A stretch of 8,133 nt of DNA from Photorhabdus cinerea (GCF_011189575.1 NZ_PUJW01000052.1:1-8133); one strand, 5' to 3'. Shown: positions 1-5,340, numbered from the stretch's first letter. Translations and numbers: made by a program. The notes: generated from the sequence alone by a model not told the origin.

Positions 1-74
1 TTGTGTTGAGAGCGAATATCAGAATAAGTAATTGACATGCCTTTCTCCATAGATTCCTGATTACGAACCAGCAT
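1..74 (-). CDS. Start of a late gene (possible holin/lysis protein), truncated by window edge
   Basis: The first 24 codons of an open frame on the - strand begin with ATG at 74-72 and run off the window. A strong ribosome binding site (AAAGGTGG) lies about five bases upstream. The visible peptide begins MLVRNQESMEKGMSITYSDI, with alternative in-frame starts at residues 9 and 13. By position it is the first gene after the Q-position gene and the late terminators, where lambdoid phages carry holin or lysis genes. No transmembrane segment is visible in so short a piece, so the product is an inference from position only. Confidence 0.5.
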   Translation of the reverse strand, partial: MLVRNQESMEKGMSITYSDIRSQH

Positions 75-110
75 GATTACCACCTTTAATGAAAAATTAC
101 TATGACATAC

Positions 111-140
111 ATACAAAAAAGGCCACGTCAGATCGCAGCC
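111..140 (-). terminator. Intrinsic terminator, upstream of the late gene (copy 1)
   Basis: On the - strand, GGCTGCG and CGTGGCC pair around a 6-base loop (one mismatch and one G-T pair) and are followed by six T. It is nearly identical to the terminator at 776-804. Both face the late operon, so late transcripts would have to be antiterminated to reach the gene at 74-1. Confidence 0.7.
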
Positions 141-151
141 CTTGAAGTGTT

Positions 152-172
152 GCCGGGTATTTCACGCCCGGC
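152..172. repeat. Perfect 6-bp inverted repeat (hairpin)
   Basis: GCCGGG (152-157) and CCCGGC (167-172) form a GC-only stem with a 9-base loop between terminator copy 1 and the 167-aa gene. Neither strand has a T-run after it, so it is not a typical intrinsic terminator. Its role is unknown. Confidence 0.45.
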
Positions 173-247
173 GCGTGTTTCCTGCTATACCCCTACAACA
201 AGAAATCGGCTAATATTAACTCACCCCTACAATAATGCGAGACTAAT

Positions 248-751
248 ATGATTACAGAAGCAGCCGCTGCTATTACAGCGACAAAGCAAGCTTTCGAATT
301 GTTAAAAGTAATAAAAGATGCACGTGATGAAATTACTATCACTAATGCCATTGGCGAACTCAGAGAAAAAATTAGCGAATTACAAATGGCTCATGCAGAG
401 CTCTCCAGCCTTTACCTTGCTGAGAAGCAAATCACAATGAAGCTTACTGAGGAAAATGCCCAAATCAAGATGTTTGCTTTGCAGTCCAAGGATTATGAAA
501 TCTATACCACTGATGCCGGTTCGACGGTATACCGATTGAAGGCGCTTCCAGATTCTGATATCAAAACGCACTATCTTTGCGCACACTGTTTCCAGAAAAG
601 AGAAATATCGATACTTCAACCAACAGGTAAAAACATACCGACGACCAAAGGGCGTTTTTGGGAAAACTTTTGTCCTAATTGCACTACAAATATTCTTATG
701 CATAAGATGATCCCAGTTAAATCGAATATTTCTGCTCTCTTGCCTCGGTGA
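248..751 (+). CDS. Coiled-coil / zinc-ribbon protein, probable prophage cargo (moron)
   Basis: This is a soluble 167-aa protein of unknown function. The N-terminus is Ala-rich and helical. Residues about 31-78 have the heptad-like, Glu/Lys-rich character of a coiled coil. The C-terminal part holds a probable four-cysteine zinc site: C111-x2-C114 (CAHC) and C142-x2-C145 (CPNC). There is no signal peptide or membrane segment. I recall similar coiled-coil plus zinc-ribbon proteins scattered in enterobacterial prophages without assigned function, but cannot name a family with certainty. It is transcribed opposite to the late operon, between the Q-position gene and the lysis genes, a common site for cargo genes. 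The ATG at 248 has only a weak GAG-type ribosome site (GCGAGAC) and no clear -35/-10 pair was found. It is bracketed by two near-identical terminator sequences, suggesting insertion or duplication. Confidence 0.8.
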   Translation: MITEAAAAITATKQAFELLKVIKDARDEITITNAIGELREKISELQMAHAELSSLYLAEKQITMKLTEENAQIKMFALQSKDYEIYTTDAGSTVYRLKALPDSDIKTHYLCAHCFQKREISILQPTGKNIPTTKGRFWENFCPNCTTNILMHKMIPVKSNISALLPR

Positions 752-765
752 AAATATTTACATCG

Positions 766-791
766 GTGGCCTTTAATACAAAAAAGGCCAC
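766..791. repeat. 9-bp inverted repeat overlapping the late terminator
   Basis: GTGGCCTTT (766-774) and AAAGGCCAC (783-791) are perfectly complementary with an 8-base loop. On + the hairpin begins 15 bases after the stop of the 167-aa gene and could end or protect its mRNA, although no T-run follows. On - it shares GTGGCCTTT with the terminator at 776-804, so the two structures exclude each other. Confidence 0.5.
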
Positions 792-804
792 GCCATGCGC
801 AGCC
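776..804 (-). terminator. Intrinsic terminator in the tR' position (copy 2)
   Basis: On the - strand, GGCTGCG pairs with CGTGGCC across a 5-base loop (one mismatch, one G-T) and is followed by six T. It lies about 210 bp beyond the stop of the Q-position gene and about 140 bp after a candidate late promoter. This is the arrangement of lambda pR'-tR', where an abortive 6S-type RNA ends unless Q has modified polymerase. Confidence 0.7.
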
Positions 805-940
805 TCCGTAATCAATTGAATTTGTTCCGTTATGGGAATTCCCATATCGGCTATCGTTAAATCGCCAAAAGTAACAATGCAAATTCGATGTGTCTTTATT
901 GATGAGGCTCTTTCGCTTCTTGCTCCCGAGCATACCCGAA

Positions 941-969
941 AACATACTACTTAATTTCTCAGCAATCAA
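941..969 (-). promoter_or_regulatory. Candidate late promoter (pR'-like)
   Basis: On the - strand, TTGATT (969-964) and TATGTT (946-941) are separated by 17 bp, each matching the sigma70 hexamers at four of six positions. The site lies just after the Q-position gene and points to terminator copy 2, so a transcript of roughly 155 nt ending there would correspond to lambda 6S RNA. Sequence support is modest and the position carries most of the weight. Confidence 0.4.
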
Positions 970-1011
970 TTAATTTAAAAATATTTTTGCGATAATCGTA
1001 ATTCATAAAAA

Positions 1012-1605
1012 TCAGCCCTCCATTTCTCGCTTAATAGCGTAATACATTTCTGATTCCAATAGCTCTTCACACCATACAACTCTCTTTCTTGCATATTGAA
1101 TGTCACACCCAGTCAGATAAGAAAGCTCACGAGCAATCTTTTGCGGGTTTTTGCGCTCACAGTATCGTTTAATTGCAATATCCCGAACGGGATTACCCTT
1201 TTTGAAAGTTTTATTTAATACTTTCTCAATAAAAGCGGCATCATCTGATTCTTTGGCGAGAGTAATGATGTCGCTTAATGATTGCTTGGGTGAAAGAATA
1301 TCTTTAGCTTTCTTAAATAGCTCTTCTCCACGATATCCAAACTTATGCAAGTCTTTCACTACCTTAATGATCCGCTGGCCTTCTGCGTCACTCCATTCAG
1401 TACGAATCATAAGACGACCAATAACACTGCATTCACTACTAGGTTCTTCTCTTCCGCTGTGCTGCTTACCCCATATCATCAGCATGTAACGAACCCAAAC
1501 GCGCTGATTTGGAGTTATTGTTTTCCAGCCTTTTCCCCATGCTCGGCAAAGATCTTTATTATTGGCAATATAGGCCAATAATGAGAATGATTCATTGTGC
1601 CTCAT
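1012..1605 (-). CDS. Putative late antiterminator (Q-position protein)
   Basis: This 197-aa protein is the last early-operon gene, after NinG and a 65-aa ORF, exactly where lambdoid phages encode Q. Late-type promoter and terminator signals follow it. It has an N-terminal Trp-rich segment (AWGKGWKTITPNQRVWVRYM) and a basic C-terminal half with several Lys/Arg-rich helices. A segment around residues 150-180 (NPQKIARELSYLTGCDIQYA) reads like a helix-turn-helix, as expected of a DNA-binding Q. It does not resemble lambda Q and lacks the zinc motif of the YdfT-type family, so Q function is inferred from position. A DUF1133-like identity is possible but unverified. I chose the ATG at 1605, five bases after GGGGGT, over the in-frame TTG at 1608. 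Confidence 0.65.
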   Translation of the reverse strand: MRHNESFSLLAYIANNKDLCRAWGKGWKTITPNQRVWVRYMLMIWGKQHSGREEPSSECSVIGRLMIRTEWSDAEGQRIIKVVKDLHKFGYRGEELFKKAKDILSPKQSLSDIITLAKESDDAAFIEKVLNKTFKKGNPVRDIAIKRYCERKNPQKIARELSYLTGCDIQYARKRVVWCEELLESEMYYAIKREMEG

Positions 1606-1608
1606 CAA

Positions 1609-1806
1609 TTACCCCCGGAGAACTGAATGACATTTGTCATACTTAGTTGAAAACATGACTGAGTGTTTTTTGCCCCTGACTCTCCGATCCTGAATGACTC
1701 TCAATCGAGCATGTTCACATTGCAGAACAATAAAACTTTTCCTTGTCACTCCATGCCTAAACCGAGCATCTTCTATCGCTGCTTCAATATCAGTGAAGAT
1801 TGTCAT
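1609..1806 (-). CDS. Small basic phage protein of unknown function (65 aa)
   Basis: This 65-aa ORF sits between ninG and the Q-position gene. Its ATG overlaps the end of ninG by 17 bases and is preceded by a good AGGAG site nine bases upstream, inside ninG. Its stop lies three bases before the next ATG, so it is embedded in the operon. The product is basic (many Arg/Lys and His in residues 30-65), with a short acidic N-terminal helix (IEAAIEDA). It does not resemble lambda NinH, which occupies a comparable place, and I do not recognise a family. Tight spacing and the ribosome site argue that it is expressed. Confidence 0.65.
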   Translation of the reverse strand: MTIFTDIEAAIEDARFRHGVTRKSFIVLQCEHARLRVIQDRRVRGKKHSVMFSTKYDKCHSVLRG

Positions 1807-2398
1807 TGCTTACGCTCCTGAGCTTCTTCAATTTTTCATCAAACTCGGCTTTAATCGCTTTGCACTCTTCGATAGTCCATCTATGACGACCATGATTACT
1901 CTCGATATCTTCAACAGCCTCAATACCAATGCGATCAATAAGCTCAATCCGATATGGAACCAGGTTCCCCGAGTGATGCCGATTGCAGACAATACATTGT
2001 TTATGTATTTGTCTTATATCAAAGCGTAATTGCGGCGCTGCTGATGTCGTTCTATAGTGCCCTGCGTCCCATTGTGATGATTCTGTAGTGCCGCATGAAA
2101 TACACGGCTTATCTTTATCTCGATAACGAACATATGCATTAACTGAACATTGGGCTTGCTGAATAAAATAACTGCGGGGCTTTACTGCTAACTTGCGTGC
2201 TTTGAGTTTATCTTTCTTCTCTGCTAATTCTTGCTGACGTTTCTTTTTAAGTGCCTGCTCTGCTTTTTCCCTGTCTCTATTCCGCTTCTTAATTGCTAAT
2301 TCTGTACCGTGATCCGGGCTACACCACCATATATTATGGTATTTTGGCATAAACCATTCGCAACATATTTTACACTTTCTCCTCACCGGCTTTTTCAT
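1790..2398 (-). CDS. ninG: NinG / Rap family recombination protein
   Basis: This 202-aa protein closely follows lambda NinG (Rap), which promotes phage recombination and acts as a structure-specific endonuclease on branched DNA. In order: an N-terminal zinc knuckle (C9, C12/C13, WWC26SPDHG); a highly charged Lys/Glu helix (residues about 35-70); and the signature KPRSY. Next comes an HNH-like core with C99-x2-C102, WDAGHYRTT (His114) and C135-x2-C138 followed by NRHHSGNLVPYR. The C-terminal block SNH-RHRWTIEECKAIKAE is also typical. Length matches the family (about 200 aa). The ATG at 2398 follows AGGAG nine bases upstream, a site that overlaps the stop of the preceding gene. All key Cys and His residues are present. 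Confidence 0.93.
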   Translation of the reverse strand: MKKPVRRKCKICCEWFMPKYHNIWWCSPDHGTELAIKKRNRDREKAEQALKKKRQQELAEKKDKLKARKLAVKPRSYFIQQAQCSVNAYVRYRDKDKPCISCGTTESSQWDAGHYRTTSAAPQLRFDIRQIHKQCIVCNRHHSGNLVPYRIELIDRIGIEAVEDIESNHGRHRWTIEECKAIKAEFDEKLKKLRSVSNDNLH

Positions 2399-2409
2399 TA
2401 TTCCAGCTC

Positions 2410-2616
2410 CTAGATTTCTTGAATTTCAGATAATCCTATAATTTCAGGCGTGGTGAATAGACCAACCTCTAAATCACCGTCTATCATTCTGATTATCATG
2501 TCATGTAGTGGCTCGTTATCGGAATCCCGATATCGGGTTGAGTGATATTCAGCCCTGTCGTGTTTCATGTAGTAATCTATTGCAACTACGTAAACCTTGC
2601 CTTTTTCTAGTTTCAT
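2410..2616 (-). CDS. Small phage protein of unknown function (68 aa)
   Basis: This 68-aa ORF starts MKLEKGKVYVVAIDYYMKHD and is rich in acidic residues towards the C-terminus (MIDGDLEVGLF). I place the start at ATG 2616-2614 because GGAGA lies eight bases upstream. The frame extends upstream to another ATG at 2679, but that region has no comparable ribosome site and lies inside the preceding gene. Its first 68 bases overlap the end of the 76-aa ORF in another frame. No family is recognised; the predicted fold is alternating strand/helix with no Cys motif. Its stop overlaps the ribosome site of ninG, so it is coupled within the nin-like region. Confidence 0.65.
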   Translation of the reverse strand: MKLEKGKVYVVAIDYYMKHDRAEYHSTRYRDSDNEPLHDMIIRMIDGDLEVGLFTTPEIIGLSEIQEI

Positions 2617-2779
2617 TTCTATTTCTCCGTCTGTCCCACTTAGCACGCAGAAGCTCATAAACGTAGTCAAACGTTTCAACTTCGGATTCTGTGGGAACTG
2701 GTTTTGATTTGTTATTCGAGGGGACTTTATATATCAGATTATTGATGACTCTTTGAGTCTGTGATGTTTGTTGACTCAT
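2549..2779 (-). CDS. Small basic phage protein of unknown function (76 aa)
   Basis: This 76-aa ORF has a polar N-terminus and a middle segment (SEVETFDYVYELLRAKWDRR) that looks like an amphipathic helix with a conserved-looking Trp. The C-terminus is very basic (RRRNRNETRKRQ). Its ATG at 2779 lies within the 3' end of the zinc-finger gene (41-base overlap), with a GGATGA-type ribosome site. Its 3' end overlaps the next gene by 68 bases. Such overlaps at both ends are large even for phage, so either it is real and the neighbours' termini are flexible, or its C-terminal part has grown over the next gene's start. Function unknown. Confidence 0.55.
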   Translation of the reverse strand: MSQQTSQTQRVINNLIYKVPSNNKSKPVPTESEVETFDYVYELLRAKWDRRRNRNETRKRQGLRSCNRLLHETRQG

Positions 2780-2933
2780 TTATTTCATCCGACTTTCTGT
2801 TTATTAATACATTAACGCATTGGATAATACACTCATTACAAATATCACTGTTATTCATTCCTGAGACTAAATGATTAACTTCATCTTGTGATTTACCACA
2901 AAAGTTACACCAGTGTTTATTACCTGCTATCAT
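2739..2933 (-). CDS. Free-standing ClpX-type C4 zinc-finger protein
   Basis: This 64-aa protein is essentially only the ClpX zinc-binding domain. WCNFCGKSQDEVNHLVSG (C9, C12) and DICNECIIQC (C32, C35) reproduce the ClpX N-terminal module, including the GKSQ-EV turn. There is no AAA+ part; the remaining C-terminal 19 residues are polar and probably disordered. In ClpX this domain dimerises and recognises adaptors and substrates such as lambda O and MuA. A solitary phage copy could therefore bind those partners or ClpX itself, but that is inference. Its ATG overlaps the ninB stop (ATGA), with AGGAG nine bases upstream. Such small proteins occur in other prophages, usually annotated only by the domain. 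Confidence 0.85.
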   Translation of the reverse strand: MIAGNKHWCNFCGKSQDEVNHLVSGMNNSDICNECIIQCVNVLINRKSDEINESTNITDSKSHQ

Positions 2934-3373
2934 TTATCTTGCTCCTGTTTTAATTTCATATATTCGCTGTTATCCGGGATAGTCACGAAACAACCAATAC
3001 TAGCCGCCCATTGTTCAACTCTTTCCATGAACTGGAACATATCCCCTGTATCGAGTTTTGATGTCCGCTTAAGCGTCCTGACACGCTCTGTAAGCTGCGT
3101 AGTGACATCCATTATCTCGATAACTTCATAGCCTAGGAATGTATGCTTCAACATTTCTTTAACTTCTTCTGATGAATATTTGGCACCGTTAGCACATAGA
3201 TAACGACTTATCTCACCAAACCACAAATGGGCCGTGGCATTTTGAGATAATGAGCGTTTATTTTTCCACGGCTTAATAATAATGCGGTGCGGCTGTTTCG
3301 TTTGAAGGGTTTCTTTCAATATTTCCCACGCCTGAGATTTATTCGATTCGTGAAAACAAAAATCAGCTTCCAT
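2930..3373 (-). CDS. ninB: NinB-family recombination protein
   Basis: This 147-aa protein of the NinB family was assigned from the motif NKRSLSQNATAHLWFGEISRYL, matching the RSLDQN...LWACLGDVSRQ block of lambda NinB (Orf). Length and nin-region position also agree. Lambda Orf is a recombination mediator that binds single-stranded DNA and SSB and can replace RecFOR in phage recombination. The C-terminal half (residues about 65-140) diverges from lambda but keeps the predicted helical character. The ATG at 3373 directly follows the stop of the Lar-like gene, with GGGGGA four to five bases upstream inside that gene. Its stop overlaps the next ATG, so three genes are coupled. Confidence 0.88.
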   Translation of the reverse strand: MEADFCFHESNKSQAWEILKETLQTKQPHRIIIKPWKNKRSLSQNATAHLWFGEISRYLCANGAKYSSEEVKEMLKHTFLGYEVIEIMDVTTQLTERVRTLKRTSKLDTGDMFQFMERVEQWAASIGCFVTIPDNSEYMKLKQEQDK

Positions 3374-3547
3374 TTATCCCCCTTCATTTACTCTCTTATT
3401 CCAAGCTTGAATAGCATCAGATTGCGATAAACATCTCGCAGTCTGGTTTTTACATGTAGTACAAAACACAATTACCAATTTCCATGAAGTACATAATTTG
3501 GCAGCTTCTCCACCACAGAACGGGCACGGCTTAAGTTTTTCTTTCAT
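3374..3547 (-). CDS. Lar-like restriction alleviation family protein (57 aa)
   Basis: This 57-aa protein begins MKEKLKPCPFCGGEA and carries a second cysteine pair, FCTTC (C29, C32), giving C8-x2-C11 and C29-x2-C32. A typical C-terminal tail follows (SDAIQAWNKRV). This is the pattern of the Lar family, named for the Rac prophage protein that relieves type I restriction. Many family members are only predicted and may be general zinc-ribbon proteins. The ATG at 3547 overlaps the stop of the DUF551 gene (ATGA), with GGGGGA just upstream, and its own stop abuts the ninB start. Its compact zinc-ribbon sequence and perfect coupling on both sides make it convincing. Confidence 0.85.
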   Translation of the reverse strand: MKEKLKPCPFCGGEAAKLCTSWKLVIVFCTTCKNQTARCLSQSDAIQAWNKRVNEGG

Positions 3548-3768
3548 ACTTCCCCCGGTGGCTGTGGCAGTGGCATCCAGTGAGTAACTTTTTTAGTGAT
3601 ATACCATTTTGTATAAAGTTGATTTCCTTCATCATCAAAACCGGCAGTTATATCTTTGAAATAATCTTCTATATGAACCATATCCATAGAATTAATATCA
3701 GAAAACCATACTAAAACTGAATCATCTTTTAATTCGGGTAACATTTCACTGCATTTAATCCAGTTCAT
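3544..3768 (-). CDS. DUF551 domain protein
   Basis: This 74-aa protein runs from NWIKCSEMLPELKDDSVLVW to the ending VTHWMPLPQPPGEV. The W-I...LP start and VTHWMPLP-PP end are the hallmarks of DUF551, a common small phage/prophage family of unknown function. I start it at ATG 3768, eight bases after AGGAAGGA. An in-frame ATG at 3837 would add 23 residues lying inside dnaC without a ribosome site. It follows dnaC by 22 bases and overlaps the next gene by four (ATGA). No catalytic residues are evident. Confidence 0.88.
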   Translation of the reverse strand: MNWIKCSEMLPELKDDSVLVWFSDINSMDMVHIEDYFKDITAGFDDEGNQLYTKWYITKKVTHWMPLPQPPGEV

Positions 3769-3790
3769 ATTAAAAATCCTTCCTGTGTAA

Positions 3791-4516
3791 TTACTTAACT
3801 TGCCGACGATAGCTATCCCACGTGAATCCGATAGCAATCGGCGATCCCATTCTCAGGCGGTCAATCACCCGCTCACCCAACACGTCAGCAAGCTGTTGCT
3901 GTGGTAAGTTGGTTAACACACCAACCGGTTTTTTGTTTGCCAGACGCCGATCAACCACCTGAAAAATTATCAGGTCCTCATTCAGATTTTTTCTCTGCAC
4001 TCCAACATCATCGAGCACCAGCAAATCAACATCACACAAATCATCAACCAAGGCAGATTCACTAATTTTCGCGTCCCGTTGATAAGTTTCACGTACACGC
4101 ATCATTAAATCCGGCAAAGTAGCAATCAGTATGCTCTTACCGTTTTTGATGAGATGATTTCCGATGGCAGCGGCCAAATGGTTCTTCCCAGTACCAGGAT
4201 TGCCACTGAAAATAAATCCACCAAATGAGTGACCAAAATTTTCTGCATAACTCCTGGCTTTTGCGAGAACCTTTTGCTGCTCAATTGTATCGGCGATGTA
4301 ATTTTCAAACGTGCAATTCTGGTGCAATGGACTGATGCCAGAACGCCCCATGATTCTGTTTAAGCGGTTCACCCGATTCTCTTCGGCAATGCGTTTTGAA
4401 TCAATCTCACCCTGCTTACGATGCCACTCCATTAGTTCCTCAGCATTCGTGAATTTGGGCTTGATATGCTCTGGCATCATCCGGCGAAAACGAGCCAGCG
4501 TTTCAGCTATGTTCAT
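3791..4516 (-). CDS. dnaC: DnaC-like helicase loader (AAA+ ATPase)
   Basis: This 241-aa replication protein is close in length to E. coli DnaC (245 aa). The Walker A loop is GNPGTGKNHLAAAI at residues 105-118; the Asn after Lys is normal for DnaC. Walker B is LLVLDDVGVQ (165-174), the sensor-type LTN is at 201-203, and ERVIDRLRMG (215-224) carries the arginines of the DnaC Arg-finger/Box VII region. The terminal WDSYR also matches DnaC. The N-terminal 60 residues correspond to the DnaB-interacting part. It is expected to deliver host DnaB helicase to the phage origin together with the O-like initiator, whose stop overlaps its start (TAATG, GGAGA upstream). It plays the role of lambda P but is unrelated to it. 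Confidence 0.93.
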   Translation of the reverse strand: MNIAETLARFRRMMPEHIKPKFTNAEELMEWHRKQGEIDSKRIAEENRVNRLNRIMGRSGISPLHQNCTFENYIADTIEQQKVLAKARSYAENFGHSFGGFIFSGNPGTGKNHLAAAIGNHLIKNGKSILIATLPDLMMRVRETYQRDAKISESALVDDLCDVDLLVLDDVGVQRKNLNEDLIIFQVVDRRLANKKPVGVLTNLPQQQLADVLGERVIDRLRMGSPIAIGFTWDSYRRQVK

Positions 4517-5256
4517 TAGAAATTCTCCGAAATGAATTGTTCAGAACGTATTGGCTGAGTAATACGAGTACCAACACGGTGTTGATAGCGATCAGCTTGC
4601 TGGCTGTTCTGATAATTCAGCTTATGACTAGCAGTCACAAACCAGTTTTTGGGCTTTTCGGCTTGAAACTCGATATCCAGCCGTTGCAGTTGAGTATCCA
4701 GATCGATGTGAGGGAAAATCTTTTTCCAGTTGTCATAGTTCTTTTGATTCAGTTTTATAACCTCTCCCTTGAACGCATATTTATTTTCCACACGAGGAGC
4801 TTTAGCGACTTTCGCTATTGTTTTAATAGGTTCATTGACTGGTTCAAAAGAGTGACTGGTTCTGGGTGTAATTTTTACACTAGGGGGTGGTGTAACGGTT
4901 ACACTAGGTGGTGTAATTTCTTCACTAAGGTGGTGTAATTTTTTAACCACCTCTGGTGTAGTTTTTACACTAGGGGGTATAATTTTTACACCATCAAGAT
5001 TTAACCTATAAATGTTTGAAGAATTCCCCTTTTCCCCGCTTCTGTATATTTTTCTTACCAGCCCCATCTCACACAGGACATTAATATGGTTAATAGCTGT
5101 TGTTCGAGTCATCTCGCACTGATCAGCTATGTGCTGATAGGAAGGAAAGCATTCTCCTTTGTCATTGGCGTTATCAGCTAACTTGAGCAGTACCATCTTT
5201 CTTGCCGTACTTCCCACTTTTATTTGCATGGCCTTAGCCATCAGAATCATGCTCAT
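4516..5256 (-). CDS. O-like replication initiator with winged-helix N-terminus
   Basis: This 246-aa protein has three parts. Residues about 15-86 are a winged helix-turn-helix (ARKMVLLKLADNANDKGECF; then ADQCEMTRTTAINHINVLCE), as in phage O-type initiators. Residues 88-132 are a Pro/Thr/Ser/Val linker repeating a VKITPPS-like unit, encoded by the iterons. Residues about 164-216 form a C-terminal domain (NYDNWKKIFPHIDLDTQLQR, NWFVTASHKLNY), resembling that of other phage replication proteins and probably recruiting the loader. As in lambda O, the initiator gene appears to contain its own origin. The ATG at 5256 follows AAGGA eight bases upstream. It directly precedes dnaC with a one-base overlap. 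The family is clear by architecture, but the exact subfamily is not. Confidence 0.87.
   Translation of the reverse strand: MSMILMAKAMQIKVGSTARKMVLLKLADNANDKGECFPSYQHIADQCEMTRTTAINHINVLCEMGLVRKIYRSGEKGNSSNIYRLNLDGVKIIPPSVKTTPEVVKKLHHLSEEITPPSVTVTPPPSVKITPRTSHSFEPVNEPIKTIAKVAKAPRVENKYAFKGEVIKLNQKNYDNWKKIFPHIDLDTQLQRLDIEFQAEKPKNWFVTASHKLNYQNSQQADRYQHRVGTRITQPIRSEQFISENF
4866..4991. other. Iteron array inside the initiator gene: probable replication origin
   Basis: Six 15-bp units related to GTGTAA-TTT-TTACAC start at 4866, 4890, 4911, 4933, 4956 and 4977, a period of 21-24 bp (about two helical turns). Units 1 and 2 are perfect 6+3+6 palindromes. Units 5 and 6 differ by one base in the left arm, and units 3 and 4 are degraded in the right arm. 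A TAGGGGG or similar spacer recurs. Lambda ori has four iterons within the O gene in the same relative place, so these are likely the binding sites of the initiator encoded here. Confidence 0.8.
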
Positions 5257-5260
5257 TTTC

Positions 5261-5326
5261 TTATTCCTTGGTTGGATCTTTCACCAAAGTTTTATGCACA
5301 GCGCTGTGATTAAATTTCGTTTTCAT
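5261..5326 (-). CDS. Possible 21-aa micro-ORF between cII and the initiator gene
   Basis: An ATG at 5326 opens a 21-codon frame (MKTKFNHSAVHKTLVKDPTK plus a final Glu) ending at TAA just before the initiator start. A GAGGT ribosome site lies roughly ten bases upstream, and the stop region overlaps the AAGGA site of the initiator gene. It could be a short leader peptide that couples translation into the initiator gene, or chance. No homology is recognised. Confidence 0.3.
   Translation of the reverse strand: MKTKFNHSAVHKTLVKDPTKE
5297..5308. repeat. Perfect 12-bp palindrome
   Basis: CACAGCGCTGTG lies just upstream of the OOP-type promoter and inside the micro-ORF. It could be a dimeric protein-binding site or a small hairpin. 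It does not match the LexA box or the phage operators nearby. Confidence 0.4.
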
Positions 5327-5327
5327 G

Positions 5328-5333
5328 TATAAT
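5328..5333 (+). promoter_or_regulatory. pO-like promoter -10 box for the OOP-type antisense RNA
   Basis: A perfect TATAAT is followed, after seven bases, by GTTGA, the same five bases that begin lambda OOP RNA. No good -35 hexamer is visible 16-18 bp upstream (TGTGAT at 5305-5310 is poor). The promoter lies between cII and the initiator gene and points back into cII, as lambda pO does. Confidence 0.6.
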
Positions 5334-5340
5334 TAACCTC

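Noticed and set aside
380..703. A 107-codon frame antisense to the 167-aa gene
   Set aside because: Shadow frame; no ribosome site and no recognisable protein pattern, while the + strand gene has coiled-coil and zinc motifs.
616..969. A 117-codon frame on the - strand downstream of the Q-position gene
   Set aside because: It starts at a TTG without a ribosome site, runs through the late promoter and terminator, and is antisense to the 167-aa gene; the protein looks random.
1151..1581. Two + strand frames opposite the Q-position gene
   Set aside because: Shadows of a well-positioned - strand gene, with no supporting signals.
1609..2029. Possible membrane-like + strand frame at 1694-2029
   Set aside because: Antisense to ninG and the 65-aa gene; ninG is unambiguous.
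2617..2679. Upstream ATG start for the 68-aa gene
   Set aside because: No ribosome site there, and the extension lies entirely in the coding region of the previous gene; GGAGA precedes the ATG at 2616.
4537..4938. A 133-codon + strand frame with hydrophobic stretches
   Set aside because: It is antisense to the initiator gene and its C-terminal repeats simply reflect the iterons; no start signal.
4866..4991. Regular repeats that could be taken for a CRISPR array
   Set aside because: Units are only 15 bp with spacers of 6-9 bp, lie inside an open reading frame and have no cas genes nearby; they fit origin iterons.
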